Origin: G965230065 sp965230065
GTDB lineage: Bacteria; Bacteroidota; Bacteroidia; Cytophagales; Cyclobacteriaceae
NCBI GenBank assembly: GCA_965230065.1
Contig: OZ245942.1
Coordinates: 2,418,001-2,482,000, forward strand
Reading direction: 5' to 3'
DNA: 64,000 nucleotides
In this document: positions 18,249 through 27,364 of the stretch, piece after piece
Position numbering within the stretch: the stretch's first letter is position 1
Layout: each line of letters opens with the position of its first letter
Notes under the pieces: model-generated
The model's input: only the letters and a program-made list of their open reading frames with translations
Databases searched by the model: none
What the model was told of the DNA's origin: nothing
Made by a program: the position numbers and the translations under genes

Positions 18249-20636
18249 ATGCGGAAGCAAAACACATTTAATTGGTTGGTTTATTCCTTCCCGGTTCAAC
18301 TGCTGATACTTCATCTGCGGAAGAACCAGCTATTGCTCTTATGCTGGGTTTTTCTTTTTTCTATTGTAACCGGAAGTTTTGGTAAATTATTAGGGATTCC
18401 CTACCTTTTTCTAGATCCCGAATATCTGGGAAAAGTTGGGTTTAGCAGCTTTTTTATCATAGGAATTACCGTAGGCGGGTTTACCATGGCCTACCATATT
18501 ACCTGCTACATACTGGACGGTGCACAATTTAACTTCCTGGGAACGTTGCGTCGGCCCTTCAGCAAATTCGCCATCAATAATAGCCTTATTCCGATTGTTT
18601 TTATACTGGTTTATGTAATCCAGATCATCAATTTCCAGTTTGAAAATGAATATGATACCGGACTATCAGTTGTCATAAAAGTAATGGGGTTCTTGAGTGG
18701 GTGCGCCCTGATGTCGGTCTTTTTGCTGGCTTACTTTTGGTTTACCAACAAAGATATTTTCAGGATTGTGGCCTCAACATTTGACAAGCGCCTTAAAACG
18801 GTAATTATTACCCGGGCCAGGGCATTGTCTAATTTGAAAGAAGCCAAAGATAAAAAAACCAAGGTAGACTATTATTTTGATCATAAACTGAGATGGAAAA
18901 AAATTTCTGCCACAGCTCCTCATTTCGACAAGAAAGATGTACTTAAAGTATTTGACCAAAACCACCTGAATTCGGTTATCATTGAGCTGGTGATTTTTGT
19001 TGTCATCCTCATGCTCGGTATGTTTCGCGACAACCCTGTATTTCAGATTCCCGCTGCTGCCAGCGTAGTGCTTTTCCTCACCATTGCCATCATGCTGGCT
19101 GGTGCATTTTCGTTCTGGTTGCGTGGGTGGGCTACCTCTGCCCTCATTCTTATATTTTTTGTTCTCAATTTTCTGGCAAAAGAAGGGGTGTTTTCTAATG
19201 ACTACTACAAAGCTTACGGGTTGAATTATCAAGCTACTCCGGCCAGCTATTCTTTATCAAGGCTGGACTCGCTCAACAGTTCCACGTTTTATCAGGAAGA
19301 TAAAGCCCAAACACTTCAAATACTGGATAACTGGAAGGCTTTGGTTTCCAGGGATCATTTACTGGAAAAGAACAACACACCCATAAAAAAACCCAAAATG
19401 GTACTGATATGTACCAGTGGTGGGGGCTTACGGTCGGCACTATGGACCACTACCATACTGCAAAATGCTGACAGCGTAACCGGGGGTAAGCTCATGGACC
19501 ATACCCGACTGATTACCGGGGCATCGGGTGGACTGATTGGCGCTGCTTATTTCAGGGAGCTGGCATTGCGCAAAAAATTACAGGAGAAATACCAGCAGCT
19601 CACCCCTACCCTTGTAGCTGCCAAAATAGATAAACAAACAAGCATTTACAGCCGGAAATATCTTGAAAAAATTGCCAAAGATAACCTGAACCCTGTCATC
19701 TTTACTTTACTGGTCAACGATTTGTTCGTGAAGCACCAGCGTTTCAACTACAATGGGCAATCCTATATCAAAGACCGGGGATATGCTTTTGAAGAGCAAT
19801 TGAATATTAATACCGAATATATTCTTGATAAAAGACTGGAAGACTATAAAATCCCCGAACAAATGGGGATTACGCCCATGCTACTGATTACCCCGGCCAT
19901 TGTAAATGATGGCAGAAAGCTATTTATTTCACCCCAGCATGTATCTTACATGAATACCAATCCGGCAGACAGCATTTTGCTGGATAATCATAAGATAAAA
20001 GGAATAGATTTTCGGAGATTTTTTGAACAACATGATGCCGGCAGCCTGCGTTTTCTGAGTGCATTGCGGATGAATGCCACTTTTCCCTACGTCACCCCCA
20101 ATGTATCGTTGCCTGCTACGCCTGAAATGCAAATCATGGATGCCGGGATTGCTGATAACTTTGGTATCGGCGATGCAGTTCATTTTCTGTATGTGTTCCG
20201 TGATTGGATTGCCCAGAACACCTCCGGGGTTATTATGGTGTGCATTCGGGATTCTCAAAAGCTGGAACCTACCGGGCAGCAACCGGGTACTTCCCTTTTG
20301 CAGCGTTTCAGTGCCCCTTTGCGGTTTTTATACGATAATATTTTCAACATTCAAGATATGAATCATGATGATCGTATCGAGTATGCGCAAACCTGGTTTA
20401 AAGGAAAAATTCACCGGATAGATTTTGAATATATTTACAAGCCCGTGGAAGGAGTGCATGAATTTGGGAATATGCAATCGGGGCCGCTCAATGGAGAACT
20501 CAAAGAGTGGGCCAAGCGCCCTTCGCTTAGCTGGCGGCTTACCACACGCGAAAAGGAAAGTTTAATGAGCAACATCAATCATCCTGAAAACCAGGCAGCC
20601 CTGAAGCTGTTGAAAAAGCTGTTGGAAGAAGATTGA
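18249..20636 (+). CDS. Membrane-embedded patatin-like phospholipase
   Basis: A 795-residue protein. The N-terminal 320 residues hold about seven hydrophobic stretches (for example LLLLCWVFLFSIVTGSFG, ELVIFVVILMLGMF and ALILIFFVLNFLA) with a charged loop between the fourth and fifth. The patatin domain starts near residue 378: oxyanion loop CTSGGGLRSALWTT, nucleophile Ser in TGASGGLIG (near 425), and the dyad Asp in MDAGIADNFG (near 631), where DAG replaces the usual DG-G/A. Patatins hydrolyse acyl esters of lipids, so this one probably acts at the cytoplasmic membrane. The start ATG overlaps the tail of the preceding fragment. Confidence 0.8.
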   Translation: MRKQNTFNWLVYSFPVQLLILHLRKNQLLLLCWVFLFSIVTGSFGKLLGIPYLFLDPEYLGKVGFSSFFIIGITVGGFTMAYHITCYILDGAQFNFLGTLRRPFSKFAINNSLIPIVFILVYVIQIINFQFENEYDTGLSVVIKVMGFLSGCALMSVFLLAYFWFTNKDIFRIVASTFDKRLKTVIITRARALSNLKEAKDKKTKVDYYFDHKLRWKKISATAPHFDKKDVLKVFDQNHLNSVIIELVIFVVILMLGMFRDNPVFQIPAAASVVLFLTIAIMLAGAFSFWLRGWATSALILIFFVLNFLAKEGVFSNDYYKAYGLNYQATPASYSLSRLDSLNSSTFYQEDKAQTLQILDNWKALVSRDHLLEKNNTPIKKPKMVLICTSGGGLRSALWTTTILQNADSVTGGKLMDHTRLITGASGGLIGAAYFRELALRKKLQEKYQQLTPTLVAAKIDKQTSIYSRKYLEKIAKDNLNPVIFTLLVNDLFVKHQRFNYNGQSYIKDRGYAFEEQLNINTEYILDKRLEDYKIPEQMGITPMLLITPAIVNDGRKLFISPQHVSYMNTNPADSILLDNHKIKGIDFRRFFEQHDAGSLRFLSALRMNATFPYVTPNVSLPATPEMQIMDAGIADNFGIGDAVHFLYVFRDWIAQNTSGVIMVCIRDSQKLEPTGQQPGTSLLQRFSAPLRFLYDNIFNIQDMNHDDRIEYAQTWFKGKIHRIDFEYIYKPVEGVHEFGNMQSGPLNGELKEWAKRPSLSWRLTTREKESLMSNINHPENQAALKLLKKLLEED

Positions 20637-20637
20637 A

Positions 20638-20688
20638 TGTACTTTGTCAGATTAAAAACATAAAACTATTCAAATCTGACAAAGTACA
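20638..20688. terminator. Stem-loop after the patatin gene
   Basis: TGTACTTTGTCAGATT (20638-20653) pairs exactly with 20673-20688 around a 19-base A-rich loop. It begins one base after the patatin stop codon, which suggests a role in transcript ending or 3'-end protection. No T tract follows. Confidence 0.55.
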
Positions 20689-20889
20689 GGCAAATTGAGG
20701 CAAAAACACGATTATAATCTTATAAAAATAATTACCTTTAAAAGACGGATAATCCTTTGACAAAAAGGACATCTATGCATCACATCATCGGCGTTCTGGA
20801 ACGGGTAGTTTATCTGCTGTGCATGACCTGTCGTGCCAGGCAGAAAAGAATATTTTACGCTTATTGTTCTACCTCAAACCCCCAATGTT

Positions 20890-22137
20890 ATGCCGTACAA
20901 ACTTATTAAAGGAGAATTTCACATTCATTATCCCGACATTCCGAAAAATGGCCCTGAGCCTGATGGTGATACCCTTAAGTTTAAGCCAGATAACCCCGCA
21001 CTTGCATTAAGTTTACAGCAAACAGGCCGGGGGGCTGATTTTAACCGAAGGGGCATGGTAAACCTGCGTTTTGAGGGTATTGATGCCCTGGAAACACATT
21101 TCAACGAAAGCCACCAAAACCTGCAATGGGCTAATGCTGCCCGTAATACCATGCTGGAAACCTGTGGGTTTGGAGAAATTACATTTTTTCAGGATTTGCC
21201 CAATAAGGTAGAGTCCGTTGAGCATCATCCCCGGCGGGGTTATATCCTAGCAGGAGGGTTGGATGTTTTTGGAAGGATTATTTCATTCGTATTTACCGGC
21301 GATTCTCACTTTGTGGATGGGGCAGAAATATGGGCTGAAGAAGAAACCATTCAAAACAGCCTGAATATGATGCTTTTGGAAGAAGGGTTGGCATATCCGG
21401 CCTTTTATACCTCCTTGCCCTGCGAACTCCGGGATGTACTGGGGGCAGCTACTATCAAGAGCCGAAACAACCGTAAAAATATGTGGGAAAACGCGGTTTC
21501 TGTCGAGGAAAATGTAGCTGTTCCTGATTTGGCAGCTTTAGAAAACCTCACCATCTGGCCCAAGCTATTCCGCCGCTTGTCTAAATACTTTTCGGCAGGA
21601 TTTCAAAACCTGGATCAATTTGACAGTTGGCTGCGGGCTGACCCTGTCAACCGGGACGACCGGTTGATTTTGCCTGACAGGGAACTGGGTAATATGCACG
21701 ATATCATCATAGCCAGCGGAAGTAATTTGCGCATACTTTACCGGCCGGAAGACCTCGTTGTATTACCCGATGATGCCATAGCCATACCACCATGTATCAA
21801 AAAGCCTGTTATAGAGCGGTTGTCTGTCCGGATTATGGCGGCATTGGTAAACCCCATTGGGCCCGAACGAGGCAATGAAACCATTACTTTGTTGAATGCT
21901 TCTGCCAATGACATTAATGTTGGCGGTTGGGTTATCAAAGACAAAGCCAATGGCAAACAGCCCTTACAAGGCACTTTGGCGGCAGGTGCCACAGCACGGA
22001 TTCCACTTACAAAGAGCGTAAAACTCGGTAATAAAGGTGATACCCTCTCATTATTCGATACAGAGGAAAATCTGATACACCAGGTCTCTTACTCGAAGCA
22101 ACAAGCACAAGAGGAAGGTTGGACCGTTGTATTTTAG
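20890..22137 (+). CDS. Staphylococcal-nuclease-like protein with lamin-tail domain
   Basis: A 415-residue protein. The ATG at 20890 is preferred because the open frame upstream is short and unlike the family. Residues 1-200 match the SNase (thermonuclease) fold: PDGDTLKF, NLRFEGIDALETHF (Arg and Glu of the active site), DVFGRIISFVF (second Arg) and NMMLLEEGLAYPA. Residues about 310-415 form a lamin-tail domain (ETITLLNASANDINVGGWVIKD to GDTLSLFDTEENLIHQVSYS). No signal peptide is seen, unlike many secreted SNases. The predicted role is nucleic-acid cleavage, with the lamin-tail part as a binding module. Confidence 0.75.
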   Translation: MPYKLIKGEFHIHYPDIPKNGPEPDGDTLKFKPDNPALALSLQQTGRGADFNRRGMVNLRFEGIDALETHFNESHQNLQWANAARNTMLETCGFGEITFFQDLPNKVESVEHHPRRGYILAGGLDVFGRIISFVFTGDSHFVDGAEIWAEEETIQNSLNMMLLEEGLAYPAFYTSLPCELRDVLGAATIKSRNNRKNMWENAVSVEENVAVPDLAALENLTIWPKLFRRLSKYFSAGFQNLDQFDSWLRADPVNRDDRLILPDRELGNMHDIIIASGSNLRILYRPEDLVVLPDDAIAIPPCIKKPVIERLSVRIMAALVNPIGPERGNETITLLNASANDINVGGWVIKDKANGKQPLQGTLAAGATARIPLTKSVKLGNKGDTLSLFDTEENLIHQVSYSKQQAQEEGWTVVF

Positions 22138-22208
22138 GCTGTTATCAGGTGAATAAAATTTTTCACACTTTTTCCTGTGCTTTTGTATTTGATTAGCATA
22201 TTTGTGTA

Positions 22209-23723
22209 ATGCTTCTGGAAAACAAAAAATACACTTCGTTGAAATTAACCCTGAGTGCCGTCCTGATTTTTGTTATATCGGCTTTTGTTTTTTGGCAGCA
22301 TGGTATTGATGGGAAAATGACACGGGATGGGGCTATTTATTTGTACAGTGGGCAGCAAATGGGCGAAGGAGTACCACCCTTCGCAAGCATTTTTGATCAT
22401 AAAGGCCCTGTAGCGCCCCTGATTTCAGGTGTAGGTGTTTTTTTTGCAAAGTGGTTTCATACCGATGATGTTTTAACGGTAAGAATCACTTTTTTTATAC
22501 TGAGTGTGCTAACTATAGTAGCGCTCTACGTACTTGCCCATGCGCTTTTTTCCTCGTATGGTTTGGCTTTGTTAACAGCTTGTTCATTTATCAATTTTTG
22601 GGGCTTTGGCATGTACGCACTGTCGGGACCACGGGCAAAGACCCCCATGGTACTGTTAGAAATACTCACCTTATGGCTGACAATACGCAGGCAATGGTTT
22701 TGGGCAGGAGTTTGTGGAGCACTTGCCTTCCTCACCTGGCAACCTACCCTTATTTACCCACTGCTTGCTTTAGTGCTCGCGGTGGTACAGTCAGAAGGGA
22801 AACAAAAAAAAATAAGAAACGCACTGAGTGTAATAACAGGCGGCCTGGTGCCTTTACTTGTAATTGGCGGATATTTCCTTTTTGAAGGAGCTTTCAACGA
22901 TTTTGTAGATGGTACATTTTTGTTCAATATTACACACCTTGAAAGGCCTAGCACTTCTATCTTTACCAACATACGAAATATGTTCAGGGCAGTATATTTG
23001 GGGTACACAACCATGGCCATTCCGATTGCCCTCGGTTTTTTGGCTATTTTGATGATGAGTATATGGCGCATACAAAAGCACAAAACCATTCGGAGTTGGT
23101 TGTCGGAGGATCGTTTTGCAATATTACTTCTTTCTTTTCCCATACCATTCATTTGGTCGGTAATGGATTTTCAGGATTATCCCGATTTTTTTGTTTTTCT
23201 GCCCTATGCTGCTATTGGCTTCGGGTGGTTGTTGTATACCACTGTGCAAAATCTTGAAAAGGCATTTGAAATTCCTAAAATGGCCGCTCGAGGCTTTATC
23301 TTCGTTACCTGTGTTGTTTTGATAGGTGCAGCGGCTGTAAATTATAAAACTACAGCTACTGAGGAGCTCAATGCCCAAAAAGCCTGGGCCGATGAAGTAG
23401 TAAGACGTTTTGGAGATGATGTGAAAATAGCATCTATCGGAGTTCCCGAAGCATTGGTACTCCTGCACAAAACCAACCCCAATCCTTATGCATTCATCAT
23501 TTATGGCATTGACAACCGCATACACGCCAAAAGTGAAGGCGGATTTGACGGATGGTTAGAGCAATTAAAAGCGTACAACCCTATGCTTGTTTTCTTTGGT
23601 GTAACACACGGAAAACATATTCCTAAGCTTGAAGTATGGTTAGCAGAAAGCTACAACAAATCTTCCATAGGGGAATGGGAAGTATTTATCCATAAAGCAG
23701 TGCCTGATAGATATTTGCCATGA
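22209..23723 (+). CDS. GT39-like (ArnT/PMT superfamily) membrane glycosyltransferase
   Basis: A 504-residue membrane protein with about ten hydrophobic segments. The first outside loop carries RDGAIYLYSGQQMGEG and IFDHKGPVAPLI, matching the acidic catalytic loop and the D-K-P-P-like motif of the GT-C fold in which a lipid-linked sugar is moved to an acceptor. The last 120 residues are soluble (WADEVVRRFGDDVKIASIG), as in many bacterial relatives. Donor and acceptor are unknown. It lies 71 bases after the nuclease gene on the same strand, so the two may be co-transcribed. Confidence 0.75.
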   Translation: MLLENKKYTSLKLTLSAVLIFVISAFVFWQHGIDGKMTRDGAIYLYSGQQMGEGVPPFASIFDHKGPVAPLISGVGVFFAKWFHTDDVLTVRITFFILSVLTIVALYVLAHALFSSYGLALLTACSFINFWGFGMYALSGPRAKTPMVLLEILTLWLTIRRQWFWAGVCGALAFLTWQPTLIYPLLALVLAVVQSEGKQKKIRNALSVITGGLVPLLVIGGYFLFEGAFNDFVDGTFLFNITHLERPSTSIFTNIRNMFRAVYLGYTTMAIPIALGFLAILMMSIWRIQKHKTIRSWLSEDRFAILLLSFPIPFIWSVMDFQDYPDFFVFLPYAAIGFGWLLYTTVQNLEKAFEIPKMAARGFIFVTCVVLIGAAAVNYKTTATEELNAQKAWADEVVRRFGDDVKIASIGVPEALVLLHKTNPNPYAFIIYGIDNRIHAKSEGGFDGWLEQLKAYNPMLVFFGVTHGKHIPKLEVWLAESYNKSSIGEWEVFIHKAVPDRYLP

Positions 23724-23743
23724 ACCTAAGTTGCTTGAAGTAA

Positions 23744-23761
23744 GGGCAGGCTTTTCTGCCC
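23744..23761. terminator. Short hairpin between convergent genes
   Basis: GGGCAG (23744-23749) pairs with CTGCCC (23756-23761) around a six-base loop, in the 44-base gap between two convergent genes. No T tract follows, so this is a weak candidate. Confidence 0.4.
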
Positions 23762-23767
23762 CCTAAC

Positions 23768-26700
23768 CTATCGCTGCTCATAAGCCGGATGTGAAGGTTT
23801 GCCTTCATAGTCTTCCAGAGCTTTCATCACATACTCAATGGCACGGTTCAGTTGGGCATCTTCGCCTTGAGCCAACTCGCCAGGGTTTTCTTTTACTTCA
23901 ATGTCAGGGTCTACGCCATAGCCCTCTTTGAACCAGGTGCCGTCGGGGTCGTACATACGGAAGGTGGGCACAGTTACCCGGCCTCCGTCAATGAGGGAAG
24001 GCACACCGGAAATACCAATCAACCCACCCCAGGTACGGGAGCCGATGAGGGGGCCTAAATCTGCTTTCCTGAAATAGTCGGGAAAGGCATCGCCTCCTGA
24101 GCCACTCCAGCCGTTGATGAGCATGGCTTTGGGACCAAAGTGTGCCATCGGGGGCCACTGCCAGTCTTTACCGTCGCGCACCGCCCAATAGGCCAGGGGT
24201 TTGCGATCGAGCAATTCAATAAACCGGTCAGGAATTTGCCCGCCACTGTTGAAGCGTTCATCAATGATAAGGCCGTCTTTGTGGTATTGGGCAAAAAACT
24301 GCCGCACCAGTTCATTTTGTCCGTCAATGCCCGTACTGCGCACATAAATATAACCAATACGCCCGTCAGAGACTTCCTCTACTTTCTGGCGGTTGTGCTC
24401 TATCCAGGCCAGGTGCCTAAGGCGTGTTTCGCTACCCATAGTTTTGACCACTATCGTGCGAGCTCCTTCTATGCTTGGTTCGTCATTTACAGTAAGCTCT
24501 ACGGTTTCCCCACTCAATCCCTGAAAGGCGGCGTAAGGGGAACGGTCGGTGAGCAGGGGCAGGCCGTTTACAGCGAGAATGTAATCGCCTTCCTCCACAT
24601 CAACGCCGGGTTCGGCCAGGGGAGATTTTGCTTCTGCATCCCACTTGGCTCCGCGGATGATTTGCTCAATTTGGTAAGCATCATTGTTCAGTGCCCAGTT
24701 GATGCCCAGGTAACCCACACTCATGCGTTTCTCATCTTCCTGGTCACCACCGCCTTTGTAGGTGTGTGAGGCATTCAGTTCCCCAATTAACTCCCCCAGC
24801 ACGTAGTTTACATCCCAGCGGGTAACCGATTGCTCTATGAGTGGTTCGTACTGTTCCCTCACGGCCTCCCAGTCTACGCCATGCATATTTTTATCGTAGA
24901 AATAATCTCTTTCCAGCCGCCAGGCTTCCTGGTAAATTTGCTGCCATTCTTCCTGCGGGTCTACTATCATTTGCATGTTGGAAAGGTTCACCGGCTTATC
25001 AAGCTTTTGATTTTCTTTGATGTCAACGATATAAGTCTTTCTGTTTTTGGCGATACCCAGCTTTTTGCCATCGGCAGAAACGGTCATACCGTCAGCATCT
25101 TCCACAATAGTTTTAGATTCCCGCTCTTCCAGGTCGTAAAATTTAACCGGGCTTTTTTCATCATTAGCTCCTGTATTGGGGCGTTGGTGATAGATTAACT
25201 TTCCGGAAACGGCCGCTAAGGATGCATAATTTCCTGCCTCCATGGGTAGCAGTACAAGACGGTTTTCAAAACCTTCCAGGTCAATTTCGGTGGATTTGTC
25301 CGTACCTTCCTTTTTTTCTTTATCATCTCCGTTTTTTTCCTCTTCCTTCTCGCTTTCATCTTCTTTGGTAGAAACAGAATCATTCTTCGGGTGGAGGGGA
25401 GAGGCCAAATCAGTGGTAAGTGTAACAGCTCCAATCCGGGTGCTGTTGGGGTAAGTAAATGTATTGTCAAAATCGCCGTACACCGGGTTCATTTCCCGCT
25501 GGGTGAGGAAATACAGGTACTTCCCAGCTGGGTCAAACACTGGGTTCTCATTATTATAAAAAGCCTCAGTTACCTGATGGCGGGCATCTGTTTCGGTATT
25601 GTACAGAAAGATGGAGCGGGTGCGGGTGGTCGTTTCATTGGCATAAGCCAGCCATTGGCTATCGGGCGACCAGGAGAAAGTAAAATTAGACAAACCTCCA
25701 TGAAATTGATATTGGGCTTTGTCAATGTTAAAAGGCTGCTTTTTGTCAATATCAAAATAGTTGATGCCCATTTCCTGGTCTACAAAAGCCAACTTCTTGC
25801 TATCGGGCGACCAGTAGAGCTGGTATTTAAAACCGGAAGCATAATCGGTGAGCGTCTGGTGTGTGTTTTCTTCAACATCCAGTAAAGTAAGCTGATATTC
25901 TCCGGAGGCATCGCTCCAGTAGGCAACATATTTTCCATCGGGCGACCATGCCGGGAAACGCTCGGCAGCACCACTGCTGTGTGTCAGGTTTTTGGTTACC
26001 CCTTCTTTGGCAGGCACCGAAAATACATCGCCCCTTGCTTCTGCAAGAATGCGGTTTCCATCCGGGGAAATGTCTATCCAATGTACATACTTTTCTACCG
26101 AAATTTGCTTAGGCGTTAAAGTAATTTGGTCGGTAACTACGTTGATGGTAACTTCTTCATATTCTTTGGAAGCAAGGTCCATCAAGTACAGTTTGCCTCC
26201 GGCCTCAAACACAATATCAGAAGGCCCGGCCGCTGGAAAATGCACATCAAAATCAGTGAAATTGGTGAGTTGGGTAGAAGTTTTACTATCCAAATCATAC
26301 GCCCAGAGGTTGTATCTTTTTTCTTCCCCCTGGTCAGATAAATAATAGACTGTATTGCCTACCCACATGGGAAATTCGTCATTTGAGGCATTGTTGGTGA
26401 TATTGACAGAAGTGTTGCTGGCAAGATCGTACGTCCAGATGTCGGGCGCCATACCGCCTTCGTACCGCTTCCAGGTGCGCGCAATCCTGGATATGTAATT
26501 GAAGGCCAGCTTTTCACCATCTGGGGAAAAAGAGCCCAGGCTGCCGTAGGGAAGAGGCAGTTTTTCGGGCAGGCCGCCTGCTTTGTTCACCGTAAAAAAT
26601 TGATTGAACCGCTGCCGTCCACTTTCCCGTGAAGAAGCAAATAAAATTTTGTCGCCATCAGGGTGCCAGTCTAGCATCTGGTCATTACCACCGTGGTAGG

Positions 26701-27019
26701 TAAGGCGTTGCACCCGGCCTCCGGTGGTAGGTAATACATAAATATCGTCATTGCCCTCGTAATTGGCTGTGAAGGCAATCTGGCTGCCATCAGGCGAAAA
26801 ACGGGCAAAGGTTTCTTCCCCTTCCGGCGAGCTGAGCTTATAAGCCGTGCCGCCTGCTTTGCTCACCACCCAAATATCCCCGGCATAGGTAAACGCGATT
26901 TGCGTAGCCGATACATCGGGGTACCGGAACATGCGGGCAGATATTTGCGCTTGTGAGGCAGCAATGGATGAAAAAAGGAAAATGAAAGTGAAGATGAAGT
27001 GATGAGGTCGGGTTGTCAT
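23768..27019 (-). CDS. Tricorn-like S41 peptidase (TolB/PD40 repeats, PDZ, tail-specific protease)
   Basis: A 1083-residue exported protease. A signal peptide (FIFTFIFLFSSIAASQAQ) precedes two beta-propellers built from WD40-like PD40 repeats (FSPDGSQIAF, WSPDGKYVAYWS, WSPDSKKLAFV; about residues 40-640), with a Glu/Lys-rich low-complexity insert near 545-575. A helical core, a PDZ domain (about 770-850) and the S41 protease follow, with Ser in GWSGSGGDAFPDYF (near 970). Archaeal tricorn trims peptides from the proteasome; bacterial forms probably digest oligopeptides in the periplasm. A 47-codon ORF lies 20 bases upstream on the same strand. Confidence 0.9.
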   Translation of the reverse strand: MTTRPHHFIFTFIFLFSSIAASQAQISARMFRYPDVSATQIAFTYAGDIWVVSKAGGTAYKLSSPEGEETFARFSPDGSQIAFTANYEGNDDIYVLPTTGGRVQRLTYHGGNDQMLDWHPDGDKILFASSRESGRQRFNQFFTVNKAGGLPEKLPLPYGSLGSFSPDGEKLAFNYISRIARTWKRYEGGMAPDIWTYDLASNTSVNITNNASNDEFPMWVGNTVYYLSDQGEEKRYNLWAYDLDSKTSTQLTNFTDFDVHFPAAGPSDIVFEAGGKLYLMDLASKEYEEVTINVVTDQITLTPKQISVEKYVHWIDISPDGNRILAEARGDVFSVPAKEGVTKNLTHSSGAAERFPAWSPDGKYVAYWSDASGEYQLTLLDVEENTHQTLTDYASGFKYQLYWSPDSKKLAFVDQEMGINYFDIDKKQPFNIDKAQYQFHGGLSNFTFSWSPDSQWLAYANETTTRTRSIFLYNTETDARHQVTEAFYNNENPVFDPAGKYLYFLTQREMNPVYGDFDNTFTYPNSTRIGAVTLTTDLASPLHPKNDSVSTKEDESEKEEEKNGDDKEKKEGTDKSTEIDLEGFENRLVLLPMEAGNYASLAAVSGKLIYHQRPNTGANDEKSPVKFYDLEERESKTIVEDADGMTVSADGKKLGIAKNRKTYIVDIKENQKLDKPVNLSNMQMIVDPQEEWQQIYQEAWRLERDYFYDKNMHGVDWEAVREQYEPLIEQSVTRWDVNYVLGELIGELNASHTYKGGGDQEDEKRMSVGYLGINWALNNDAYQIEQIIRGAKWDAEAKSPLAEPGVDVEEGDYILAVNGLPLLTDRSPYAAFQGLSGETVELTVNDEPSIEGARTIVVKTMGSETRLRHLAWIEHNRQKVEEVSDGRIGYIYVRSTGIDGQNELVRQFFAQYHKDGLIIDERFNSGGQIPDRFIELLDRKPLAYWAVRDGKDWQWPPMAHFGPKAMLINGWSGSGGDAFPDYFRKADLGPLIGSRTWGGLIGISGVPSLIDGGRVTVPTFRMYDPDGTWFKEGYGVDPDIEVKENPGELAQGEDAQLNRAIEYVMKALEDYEGKPSHPAYEQR

Positions 27020-27038
27020 AGTTGTTTTGCTAAGTGAT

Positions 27039-27182
27039 TTATTTCTTAAAAACGGTGCAAGCCCACTTACGGTTCTTAAAAAATTTTGCTAAAATAGCCT
27101 GAAAATCATCAAATCCCTGCGTGCCTACATCCATCTTAATTGTGAGAGTGCCTTCTTGTGGTTCATTTATTTTCTTTTTCAT
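27039..27182 (-). CDS. Small hypothetical protein, 47 residues
   Basis: ATG at 27182 to TAA at 27039. The product starts MKKKINEPQEGTL and ends KNRKWACTVFKK, with a central helix FDDFQAILAKFFKN. It is hydrophilic and basic, has no signal peptide, and is not one I recognise. It lies 20 bases ahead of the S41 peptidase gene on the same strand, so both could share a transcript. The amino-acid pattern looks protein-like, but the small size leaves doubt. The rest of the gap to 27364 holds only the M16 promoter candidate. Confidence 0.45.
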   Translation of the reverse strand: MKKKINEPQEGTLTIKMDVGTQGFDDFQAILAKFFKNRKWACTVFKK

Positions 27183-27312
27183 GACTATTCAATTTTAGTT
27201 CTATGCAAATATTTTTCTATCAATTGTTGCCCATTAGGGAAAAGTAATAATTTGATTACACAATTCTGATTCATTGTTCGCCTAACAAACCATATATCCA
27301 CCAAAAAAAGTG

Positions 27313-27320
27313 TAAATTTG
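27313..27320 (+). promoter_or_regulatory. Bacteroidota-type -7 promoter box for the M16 gene
   Basis: TAAATTTG fits the TAnnTTTG consensus of the primary sigma factor in Bacteroidota. It lies 45 bases before the start codon at 27365. A TTGTTCG stretch about 40 bases upstream is farther than the ideal -33 spacing. Confidence 0.5.
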
Positions 27321-27364
27321 TACCCCCTCAATACTTAAAATACGTAGACGGGAAGCAGGAAGCG

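Noticed and set aside
18030..18314. A 94-codon minus-strand frame before the patatin gene
   Set aside because: It overlaps the patatin start and has no protein-like pattern; the plus-strand fragment explains the region better.
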